NCBI GenBank assembly: GCA_910578805.1
Contig: CAJTRS010000041.1
Span: 1-15,058 of the forward strand
Source of the DNA: an uncultured Muribaculaceae bacterium
GTDB lineage: Bacteria > Bacteroidota > Bacteroidia > Bacteroidales > Muribaculaceae
Direction of reading: 5' to 3'
Length of the DNA stretch: 15,058 nucleotides
Position numbers and translations under genes: made by a program
Part shown: in pieces, positions 1-5,616 of the stretch
How positions within the stretch are numbered: the stretch's first letter is position 1
How the letters are laid out: each line of letters opens with the position of its first letter
Notes under the pieces: model-generated
What the model saw: only the letters and a program-made list of their open reading frames with translations
Database searches by the model: none
What the model was told of the DNA's origin: nothing

Positions 1-53
1 ACTCCTCTTTCAAGAATGAAAATCTTGCGTCCTAACCGATAGACGAATGGGCC
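1..53 (-). tRNA. tRNA-Glu (anticodon TTC), cut by the left window edge
   Basis: The 53 visible bases are identical to the corresponding part of the complete tRNA-Glu at 364-438. They include the 5' acceptor strand, the D arm, the anticodon arm with loop TTTTCAT (anticodon TTC) and the start of the T arm. About 22 nt, holding the rest of the T arm, the 3' acceptor strand and CCA, lie beyond the edge. The mature 5' end lies only 14 nt after the rpsT stop codon. No promoter fits in that space, so the tRNA is presumably cut from the 3' end of the rpsT transcript. It decodes GAA/GAG. Confidence 0.93.
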
Positions 54-67
54 ATGGTAACAAGCTA

Positions 68-325
68 TCAAGCACCGAGCTTGTTGGTGTAGATAGCGAG
101 TTTGCTCTTGAGATTGGAAGCCTTGTTTTTGGATATGGTCTTTTTGGCAGCCAATTTGTCAAGCATCTTGGTAACCTTCACCAATGCTTCCTGAGCCTGA
201 GCCTTGTCAGTCATCTTACGAAGATTGCGCACGGCATTGCGGGCAGTCTTTGCATAGTAACGGTTACGAAGTCTGCGCGAAGCAGTCTGACGAATTCTTT
301 TAAGCGATGATTTATGGTTTGCCAT
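68..325 (-). CDS. rpsT: 30S ribosomal protein S20
   Basis: This 85-residue basic protein binds 16S rRNA early in small-subunit assembly. It opens with MANHKSSLKRIRQ, the S20 signature, and is rich in Lys, Arg and Ala throughout, as expected for the helical-bundle fold. Its length is normal for the family (about 84-90). The ATG at 323-325 is the only sensible start. It is preceded by an A-rich stretch with no Shine-Dalgarno, which is usual in Bacteroidota. The gene lies between two identical tRNA-Glu genes on the same strand, 38 nt after the upstream one and 14 nt before the downstream one. No TAnnTTTG box is visible in the 38-nt gap. I infer co-transcription from the promoter upstream of the first tRNA, with RNase P and 3' processing freeing the mRNA. 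Confidence 0.97.
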   Translation of the reverse strand: MANHKSSLKRIRQTASRRLRNRYYAKTARNAVRNLRKMTDKAQAQEALVKVTKMLDKLAAKKTISKNKASNLKSKLAIYTNKLGA

Positions 326-363
326 TGCTTTTTCTATTCTTATATTTTGTTATTGTTTTTATT

Positions 364-438
364 TGGTAGCCCATAGGAGAATCGAACTCCTCTTTCAAGA
401 ATGAAAATCTTGCGTCCTAACCGATAGACGAATGGGCC
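364..438 (-). tRNA. tRNA-Glu (anticodon TTC), complete
   Basis: Read on the minus strand this is a 75-nt tRNA including an encoded CCA (364-366 on the plus strand reads TGG). The acceptor stem pairs GGCCCAT with ATGGGCT, with a G-U at the first pair. The anticodon stem is CAAGA/TCTTG around loop TTTTCAT, giving anticodon TTC. The T arm carries the GTTCGATTC loop region with stem GGAGA-like pairing. The discriminator is A. It is the first element of the tRNA-Glu - rpsT - tRNA-Glu unit and sits about 24 nt downstream of the predicted transcription start. Confidence 0.97.
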
Positions 439-440
439 AT
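386..440. repeat. 55-bp direct repeat (copy of 1-55) from duplicated tRNA-Glu
   Basis: Bases 386-440 match 1-55 without a mismatch. Identity stops 2 nt beyond the mature tRNA 5' end (ccatgg against ccataa), so the repeat is essentially the tRNA gene itself. The copies lie in the same orientation 385 bp apart and flank rpsT. RecA-dependent exchange between them could delete rpsT plus one tRNA, which would presumably be lethal. Without the left flank the full repeat length is unknown. Confidence 0.9.
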
Positions 441-468
441 AACAATGTGTAGCGCTCAAAAGCGAGTG

Positions 469-499
469 CAAATATAGGCACTATTTTTTATATGTGCAA
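469..499 (-). promoter_or_regulatory. Bacteroidota-type promoter for the tRNA-Glu/rpsT unit
   Basis: On the minus strand the -7 box is TATATTTG (469-476), an exact match to TAnnTTTG. A TTG (497-499, in context TCTTGC) lies 20 nt upstream as the -33 element. Transcription would start near 462-464, about 24 nt before the mature tRNA 5' end. Confidence 0.72.
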
Positions 500-514
500 G
501 AAAATGCAAATAAA

Positions 515-547
515 TGTGATGTTTTAGCCAAATTAATCCTATTTTTG
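515..547 (+). promoter_or_regulatory. Probable recO promoter
   Basis: TATTTTTG at 540-547 matches the TAnnTTTG -7 box. The -33 position holds TGTG (515-518), 21 nt upstream, a weaker match to TTTG. Initiation 5-7 nt after the box would fall at about 552-555, on or just before the ATG at 555. The message would then be leaderless or nearly so unless the ATG at 567 is used. This promoter diverges from the tRNA/rpsT promoter, and the two share about 80 bp. Confidence 0.5.
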
Positions 548-554
548 TAATCAG

Positions 555-1280
555 ATGAACACCACGATGCACCTGATAGCGCTACGGCAGGTCAAGCACT
601 CCGAGCGCCACACCATACTTACAGCCTATAGCCGCGAAGCCGGCAGGGTGGCTTTCGCCATATCGGCAGGCGGCGGCAAGGAGGCCATGCGCATGCGATC
701 CATGCTCCACCCGCTGGCGCTTACGGAATGTGTGGCCCATGCCACAGCCGGAAGGGAGGTGATGCGCATGACACAGACGCGGTCGCTCACGCCACTTTAC
801 GGCATTCAGACCCACCCGGTGAAAGGTTCCATAGCGATGTTCATGGCCGAAGTGGTGGAGACTGTGACGCGCGATTCGGGTGCCGACACCGTATTGTGGG
901 ACTATCTGCGCGGCTCCATAGAGGTGCTTGAGTCGGCACCGGCAAGCCACATCGCGAATCTTCATCTGTGTTTCCTCTACGGATTGGGACGCTGCCTGGG
1001 AATAGAACCCGACATCACCGGCTACCATAGCGGCATGATATTCGACATGGCCGACGGCATATTCCGGCTTTCGGCCCCAATGCACAGCCATTACCTTGAT
1101 CCGGAGGAATCGGCCACGGTAGTGGCTCTGTCGAGAATCAGTTATGCCAACATGCACGCCATGAAGATGTCACGCAGTCAACGCAACCGCGTGCTCGACA
1201 TGATGCTCGGCTACTATGCCCTGCACCACACCTCGTTTGCGTCGCTAAAATCTCTCGACGTGCTCAGAATGCTGTTTTAG
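555..1280 (+). CDS. recO: DNA repair protein RecO
   Basis: RecO works with RecR and RecF to load RecA on SSB-coated single-stranded DNA during gap repair and recombination. The 241-residue length fits the family. The N-terminal OB-fold pattern is visible: residues 7-30 read as an I-x-L-x-x-x-K...HTILTAYSREAGR strand series, followed by the LHPLALTE segment near 52-58. The middle and C-terminus are helical. The ending ASLKSLDVLRMLF resembles the family's conserved L-K-S-L-x-V-L-R tail. The usual RecO zinc-binding cysteines are not evident, as I recall is common in Bacteroidota. The ATG at 555 is used here, but the ATG at 567 (MHLIALRQ) also aligns with family N-termini and leaves a more ordinary leader. 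The 3' end overlaps the convergent HAD gene by 17 bp. Confidence 0.9.
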   Translation: MNTTMHLIALRQVKHSERHTILTAYSREAGRVAFAISAGGGKEAMRMRSMLHPLALTECVAHATAGREVMRMTQTRSLTPLYGIQTHPVKGSIAMFMAEVVETVTRDSGADTVLWDYLRGSIEVLESAPASHIANLHLCFLYGLGRCLGIEPDITGYHSGMIFDMADGIFRLSAPMHSHYLDPEESATVVALSRISYANMHAMKMSRSQRNRVLDMMLGYYALHHTSFASLKSLDVLRMLF

Positions 1281-1917
1281 AAACCTCCAGGATATACCGC
1301 GCCACGGAGTCAGAATCGTTGTTGTCTATGACCACATCGGCCGCCTCTTTCACCTGCGGCAATGCATTGCCCACAGCCACAGCCATATCGGCCGCCTCCA
1401 TCATGGACAGGTCGTTGAGATTGTCGCCGAAAACGGTCACACTTTCAGCACCGGTCATCTCCTTAAGCCTGAGCAGAGCCGAGGCCTTGGACACTCCGGG
1501 AGCAAATACCTCAAGATAAGCCATGTCAGGGGAAAATATATCAGGATAGGCCGACACCGAGCACAAACCGCTCTCCCGCAGCTCGGCAGCCGCTGAATCG
1601 ATACGGTCACGGCAACCGATACAAAACAGAAGTACTGTGCCTGACACACAGCGCAACCCCTCCGTTCGCGGATCGTCGATATGGATACGTTTGAGCCTGA
1701 GGTGACTGCGCTCGGAAATAAACTTGCGTTCCTTGGCATCAGGGGTTCCGTTGAAATAAGTGTGGACGATGCCCGAATCGGACACCGTGTAAGAAAACGG
1801 CCGCAAATCCCAACGACGGCACACATCTATGACATATGCGGCGATATCGTCGGGTATCACCCTCTTATCCACGAACATGCATGTGCTCTTGTCCCATATG
1901 GCGGCACCGGTCATCAC
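1264..1917 (-). CDS. C-terminal fragment of the split HAD phosphatase (cap and motif III/IV)
   Basis: This frame reads 217 residues from GTG 1915-1917, immediately followed by ATG. It covers the cap domain (about residues 10-125), the motif III Lys144 in APGVSKAS, and motif IV GDNLNDLSMM (164-173) with the two acidic Mg-binding residues. It ends with the usual AVGNALPQVKEAADVV segment. It lacks the nucleophilic Asp of motif I, which is encoded upstream in another frame. Without frame restoration, or association with the N-terminal piece, it cannot be catalytic. Its last 17 bp lie opposite the end of recO. Confidence 0.55.
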   Translation of the reverse strand: MMTGAAIWDKSTCMFVDKRVIPDDIAAYVIDVCRRWDLRPFSYTVSDSGIVHTYFNGTPDAKERKFISERSHLRLKRIHIDDPRTEGLRCVSGTVLLFCIGCRDRIDSAAAELRESGLCSVSAYPDIFSPDMAYLEVFAPGVSKASALLRLKEMTGAESVTVFGDNLNDLSMMEAADMAVAVGNALPQVKEAADVVIDNNDSDSVARYILEVSKTAF

Positions 1918-2105
1918 TATGGCGGGAACTTCAGCAACGTATCGACGGTGGCCGGAGTGCGTGCGGTAGCCACGGTGATCATGACTCCGCGGCGGGAAAG
2001 CATGGATATGATACGGGCCGACTCATCGCTCACGCGGCTGTCGCGGTTGAGAAGAGTGCCGTCGAGGTCAGTGACAAACAATCTGCGGTTTTCTGTCGGG
2101 AGCAT
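1917..2105 (-). CDS. N-terminal fragment of the split HAD phosphatase
   Basis: This 62-residue piece starts at ATG 2103-2105. It holds the nucleophile Asp13 and acid/base Asp15 in FVTDLDGTLL and the motif II region ITVATARTP, and ends at LLKFPP. It cannot be a complete HAD enzyme because the Lys of motif III and the metal-binding Asp residues of motif IV are in the next frame. If translated alone it would be a truncated Rossmann half-domain. Its TAG stop shares one base with the GTG start of the downstream frame, so translational coupling of two half-proteins is possible but unlikely. Confidence 0.5.
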   Translation of the reverse strand: MLPTENRRLFVTDLDGTLLNRDSRVSDESARIISMLSRRGVMITVATARTPATVDTLLKFPP

Positions 2106-2118
2106 ATGACTTTAACTT

Positions 2119-3321
2119 TTATCTTACCATCGGTAACTGTATCATGAACGTAGAGCCCACACCTGGCTCGGAGCTGCTGACAAATATACGGCCGCCGTGA
2201 TACTGGCCCACTATGCGGCGCGCAAGAGTAAGCCCAAGTCCCCAGCCGCGCTTCTTGGTGGTGTAACCCGGATTGAACACTGATTTACGCTGACGCCGTG
2301 TCATACCCTTTCCCGTATCGGAGACCTCTATCTCCGCCATGCCTCCGCGGGCCGATATGGTAACGGTGATCGATCCTTTGCCCTCCATGGCATCTACGGC
2401 ATTCTTTATCAGGTTTTCCATAACCCACTCCATCAGCGGAGCCGACATATTGACCGGTAAAGCATCGGGCGACGCCACCACTTTCAGATCGATCTGCGAG
2501 GAGATGCGTGTGGCCATATATCCGGCCGAACGGCACACCACCTCATTAAGATCGGCTACCTCCATCTGCGGACGCGACCCTATCTTGGAAAACCGGGAGG
2601 CTATGGTGGATAAGCGCTTGACATCTTTATCCATTTCCGTCACCATATCCGGATCAATATCCATGTCGCGCATAAGCTCCACCCATGCCATAAGCGATGA
2701 TATGGGGGTCCCGAGCTGATGGGCGGTCTCTTTCGAAAGCCCCACCCACACCTTGTTCTGCTCGGCGCGTTTCGACGATGTGACCGCAAAATACACTATC
2801 ACAACAAAAGCTATCATCACAAGCAGCTGTATGTAAGGATACAGGCTCAGATTGCGCAGCAAAGTGGAATCCTCATAATATAGATATTGCGTCACATCGG
2901 GGGCAATATCCATGCGTATGACATTGTCGGACAACCGCAACTCGGCAAGCCTGCGGCTCAGGTAGTCCACATTTTCGGCATTTCCGAGCAGGTCGCCCGC
3001 ATCAGGCTGCGGAAGCCGGAAATTCCGCTGCTGTATGATGTTGCCGTTTCCGTCGGTGAGAAGCACCGGAATGTTAGTATTGCCTTCTATGATCGAAAGC
3101 AGAAAGTCAATGTTCACACCCTGCGAGGCATCGGCCGACGAGCCGGCATTGACAATCTCTTTAGTGGCATCGGCCCATATCTCCATGCGCGCGCGTTCCT
3201 GACGCGACAGGTCTTTGACCAGAGAGTTTGAAAAATAGAGAAACACACACACCACAGCCACCGAAACCAGCATGAAGGCTGCGGTACCGTAACGTCGTAT
3301 GTCGTAGATATTCACTTTCAA
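2119..3321 (-). CDS. Membrane-bound sensor histidine kinase, orphan
   Basis: The 400-residue protein has two membrane segments (about 13-32 and 162-180) around a periplasmic sensor of about 130 residues. No HAMP domain is obvious. The cytoplasmic kinase core follows directly. The H-box reads KETAHQLGTPISSL with phospho-acceptor His201. The N-box is ENLIKNAVDAM (Asn303/Asn307), the G1 box is SDTGKGM (335-340), and the F/G2 region is VFNPGYTTKKRGWGLGL (348-364). It would autophosphorylate and pass phosphate to a response regulator, but none is encoded in the window. It lies 65 nt after xseB and 13 nt before the split HAD gene, so it is probably transcribed with them. Its signal and partner are unknown. 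The HQLGTPISS variant of the H-box is, from memory, common in Bacteroidota. Confidence 0.93.
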   Translation of the reverse strand: MKVNIYDIRRYGTAAFMLVSVAVVCVFLYFSNSLVKDLSRQERARMEIWADATKEIVNAGSSADASQGVNIDFLLSIIEGNTNIPVLLTDGNGNIIQQRNFRLPQPDAGDLLGNAENVDYLSRRLAELRLSDNVIRMDIAPDVTQYLYYEDSTLLRNLSLYPYIQLLVMIAFVVIVYFAVTSSKRAEQNKVWVGLSKETAHQLGTPISSLMAWVELMRDMDIDPDMVTEMDKDVKRLSTIASRFSKIGSRPQMEVADLNEVVCRSAGYMATRISSQIDLKVVASPDALPVNMSAPLMEWVMENLIKNAVDAMEGKGSITVTISARGGMAEIEVSDTGKGMTRRQRKSVFNPGYTTKKRGWGLGLTLARRIVGQYHGGRIFVSSSEPGVGSTFMIQLPMVR

Positions 3322-3386
3322 TACAACGGAGAATCCCGCGCCTTATTGCTTTTTCACACTGCGGTCATCAACTTTGGATACAACCG

Positions 3387-3608
3387 TTATTTTTCAAGGT
3401 CGGCCAGAATCGCTTTCAGTTCTTCATCGGTGGCCGTGAGGCGGCGACGGCACTCCGCGAGCAATTCCGAGGCTCGGCGCGTGTAGGCGGTGAGGCGGTC
3501 TATGTCACACGAATCGCTCTGCATGGTGCGCAATATACTGTCAAGTTCGGCCACTGCCTGATTATAAGTCAAATCCTTTACGGGAGTGAATGTTGCGTTT
3601 GATTCCAT
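3387..3608 (-). CDS. xseB: Exodeoxyribonuclease VII small subunit
   Basis: This 73-residue protein has the XseB layout: LTYNQAVAELDSILRTMQS, then a helix hairpin ending in ELLAECRRRL...ELKAILADLE. Several XseB subunits bind the large subunit to form Exo VII, which degrades single-stranded DNA from both ends to short oligonucleotides. Length is normal for the family (about 60-85). The gene starts 16 nt after the xseA stop, and that pairing on the same strand makes the assignment secure. The start is the ATG at 3606-3608. A 65-nt gap separates it from the histidine kinase gene. Confidence 0.92.
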   Translation of the reverse strand: MESNATFTPVKDLTYNQAVAELDSILRTMQSDSCDIDRLTAYTRRASELLAECRRRLTATDEELKAILADLEK

Positions 3609-3624
3609 ATGGGTTGTTTATTTT

Positions 3625-4935
3625 TCAATGTGTTTCGGGGCCGGTTACCACGGAGGTTATTATGCCTGAGGCCAGAGTGGTGGTTATCACGGCACCGTGA
3701 GGCAGTTCGCCGGCCGACACCACGGCCCGTCCCTGCCATGAGGTTATTGAATATCCGCGACGCAGAGTGGCTGCCGGCGAGAGCGCATCGAGAAGTCCCC
3801 TTCGGGAGTCCAATCTATCGCTCTGACGCCCTATGGCTGTGCGCGAGGCGGTAACTATGGCATTGAACGTGTGCTCTATACGGCTATGCTCTGGAGCTAT
3901 ACGGCGGCCACCCGCTCCGGCCAACGTTACAGACGCCTGACGCAACCTGGCCTGTGCCCTCTGCAATGCCGCTTCAGGCGACATGGTCAGGGAACTTTCC
4001 ATATAAGCCAGCCGGGTAGCGGCTCCGGCAATTTTGTCATTGGCAGCGATGAGCAGATCAGACGCCACACCATGCAGATGCTCCAGCGCGGCAGCACCGC
4101 GGCCTATAAGCCATTCGGCGGCGGCAGTGGGTGTCTTTACGCGCATATTGGCCACATAATCGAGCACAGTAACATCGCGTTCGTGGCCTATACCCACTAT
4201 CACCGGCAGGGGAAACTGCGCTACATTGGCCGCAAGGGCATAATCATCAAAAGCCACCAGTTCGCTTGTGGCGCCACCGCCGCGTATCATGACCACACAG
4301 TCCCATGAATCAAGATCGGCGGCTATGGCATCGAGTGCGGCAATCACCGACGACGATGTGCGTTCGCCCTGCATAAGCGCCGCAAACAGTCCGGTAGTGA
4401 AGCGCAGACGGTATTTGTTGCTGTAAAGCTGATGAATGAAATCGCCATAACCGGCGGCGCCGGGGGCGGAGATCACGGCTATGCGCAGCGGCACATCGGT
4501 CCACTCGATCGATTTATTAAGATCGAGCACCCCCTCCCGGTGTAGCCGCGCAAGTATCTCGCGGCGTTTCCGCTCCACTTCGCCCATGGTGAATGACGCA
4601 TTGATACCCGATATGACGAGCGACAGGCCGAATGCGGCATGAAAACTGACCGATCCGCACACCATCACTTTCATACCGGTGGCAAGAGGGCTGCCGGTTG
4701 CCATTCGGAACTCGGCATTGATGCGCGGATAAATGTTGGCCCATATGGCGGCACGCATGCGCGCGAGCACAGCTCCGGTGTCGGGGTGTTTCTCTATCAG
4801 CTCCATATAGCAGTGTCCGTTGCTCACGCGCAGGTCCGACAATTCGGCCACGACCCACACGTTTTGCAACTCGGGCTGTGACAGCATAATGCCTATGCGG
4901 CGGTTGAGCTGACGTAGCGTAAGAGCCGATGTCAT
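3625..4935 (-). CDS. xseA: Exodeoxyribonuclease VII large subunit
   Basis: The 436-residue protein has the three XseA parts. An N-terminal OB-fold (about 1-105) includes LTLRQLNRRI and VWVVAELSDLR. The catalytic domain (about 110-310) includes VISAPGAAGYGDF, MIRGGGATSELVAFDD, VIVGIGHERDVTVLDYVA and KTPTAAAEWLI. A long helical C-terminal region ends in the usual LRRGYSIT segment. With XseB it forms the cytoplasmic ssDNA exonuclease of mismatch and damage repair. The ATG overlaps the stop of the upstream DUF3256 gene in an ATGA arrangement (4932-4935), suggesting translational coupling. xseB follows 16 nt later. Nothing is truncated. Confidence 0.96.
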   Translation of the reverse strand: MTSALTLRQLNRRIGIMLSQPELQNVWVVAELSDLRVSNGHCYMELIEKHPDTGAVLARMRAAIWANIYPRINAEFRMATGSPLATGMKVMVCGSVSFHAAFGLSLVISGINASFTMGEVERKRREILARLHREGVLDLNKSIEWTDVPLRIAVISAPGAAGYGDFIHQLYSNKYRLRFTTGLFAALMQGERTSSSVIAALDAIAADLDSWDCVVMIRGGGATSELVAFDDYALAANVAQFPLPVIVGIGHERDVTVLDYVANMRVKTPTAAAEWLIGRGAAALEHLHGVASDLLIAANDKIAGAATRLAYMESSLTMSPEAALQRAQARLRQASVTLAGAGGRRIAPEHSRIEHTFNAIVTASRTAIGRQSDRLDSRRGLLDALSPAATLRRGYSITSWQGRAVVSAGELPHGAVITTTLASGIITSVVTGPETH

Positions 4936-5573
4936 CTCTCAGTTCTGCTGAATTTCTTGCCGTCGAAACGATAGGTAAGCTCACTCAACAGATACGGCTC
5001 CACCATCTCATATATCTCGCGGGCAAGGAATTGGCGGGTGTTATTGGTAAGCGTCAGAGTCATAGTGGCCGGATCGTAACTGTAGCCGATCAGCAGAAAC
5101 GGCACCAAGGCCTCCACCTCATCATTGTTCTTACGACCGGCATCGTTGAGCCAGTCGCGGAACAGCGGCTTGCGAAACACATCGGCCGTGACATTGCGCT
5201 TCCAGTCCGACGTATATACAGTCATCTTGCTGTCAGGAGCCGGAGTTGACACTGTGATTATGAGAGCTATGAGCGTATCGGAAGATGCCGGTATGACCGA
5301 AAGCTGATAAGTACTGGCCTCGGTCATGGCTATATGCATGGTCTCGGGTGTTACCGCAGTCACCGACGAAGTCCCTCCGAAAGCATTATGCGCGCCTTTA
5401 TTGTTGACACTGTGAAAATAGTCCACCATATCCAGACGGGTTGTCTCGTCAAGCATGGGAAACACATGACGCGGAGCCGACTTGAAAGCGGATTCTGCCG
5501 ATATACCGGCCGTGGCGGCAACAGCAGTGAGCATAAATGCCGACAACAGAAGAAGAGACACACGTAGTTTCAT
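4932..5573 (-). CDS. DUF3256 family exported protein
   Basis: This 213-residue protein begins with a signal peptide. A short basic start (MKLR) is followed by a hydrophobic core of about residues 5-22, with likely cleavage near ATA-GISA. The mature part starts AESAFKSAPRHVFPMLDETTRLDMVDYF and contains alternating strands, matching what I know of DUF3256, a Bacteroidota family of unknown function. It should be periplasmic or outer-membrane associated. The reading frame extends upstream to 5867, but that part lies inside the helicase gene and lacks a signal peptide at its start. The ATG at 5571-5573 is therefore the sensible start, leaving a 43-nt gap after the helicase. The stop overlaps the xseA start by 4 nt. 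The tight link of an exported protein to Exo VII is not explained by any known function. Confidence 0.85.
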   Translation of the reverse strand: MKLRVSLLLLSAFMLTAVAATAGISAESAFKSAPRHVFPMLDETTRLDMVDYFHSVNNKGAHNAFGGTSSVTAVTPETMHIAMTEASTYQLSVIPASSDTLIALIITVSTPAPDSKMTVYTSDWKRNVTADVFRKPLFRDWLNDAGRKNNDEVEALVPFLLIGYSYDPATMTLTLTNNTRQFLAREIYEMVEPYLLSELTYRFDGKKFSRTER

Positions 5574-5616
5574 GATTGATACTTTTGTAATAGAGGATTG
5601 ATATTCTGATATTGGC

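Larger units (their letters stand above)
1264..2105 (-). pseudogene. Cof-type HAD-family phosphatase, split by a frameshift
   Basis: Two adjacent reading frames together make one Cof/YidA-like HAD hydrolase of about 280 residues. The frame starting at 2105 carries motif I (DLDGT, Asp13 and Asp15) and motif II (VATAR, Thr47), then stops at 1917-1919. The next frame (1917-1264) carries the C2-type cap, motif III Lys (GVSKAS) and motif IV (GDNLND). Homologues run straight through ...LLK-x-P-x-I-V-M-T-G-A. Here that continuity is kept only by stepping back one base near the CCC at 1924-1926, which implies one missing base. There is no long homopolymer and no classical slippery heptamer. Three stops in tandem (TAG TGA TGA) close the first frame. 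The likely role would be dephosphorylating sugar phosphates or similar small metabolites. A consensus sequencing error is a real alternative to a true pseudogene. It sits 13 nt after the histidine kinase gene. Confidence 0.75.

Noticed and set aside
1905..1930. Programmed -1 frameshifting in the HAD gene
   Set aside because: No X-XXY-YYZ slippery heptamer is present at the joint and I see no strong downstream hairpin. Cof-type enzymes are not known to use recoding. A deletion or read error is simpler.
5580..5587. TACTTTTG box on the plus strand in the helicase-DUF3256 gap
   Set aside because: It points antisense to the helicase, has no gene downstream and no clear -33 partner. Probably chance.
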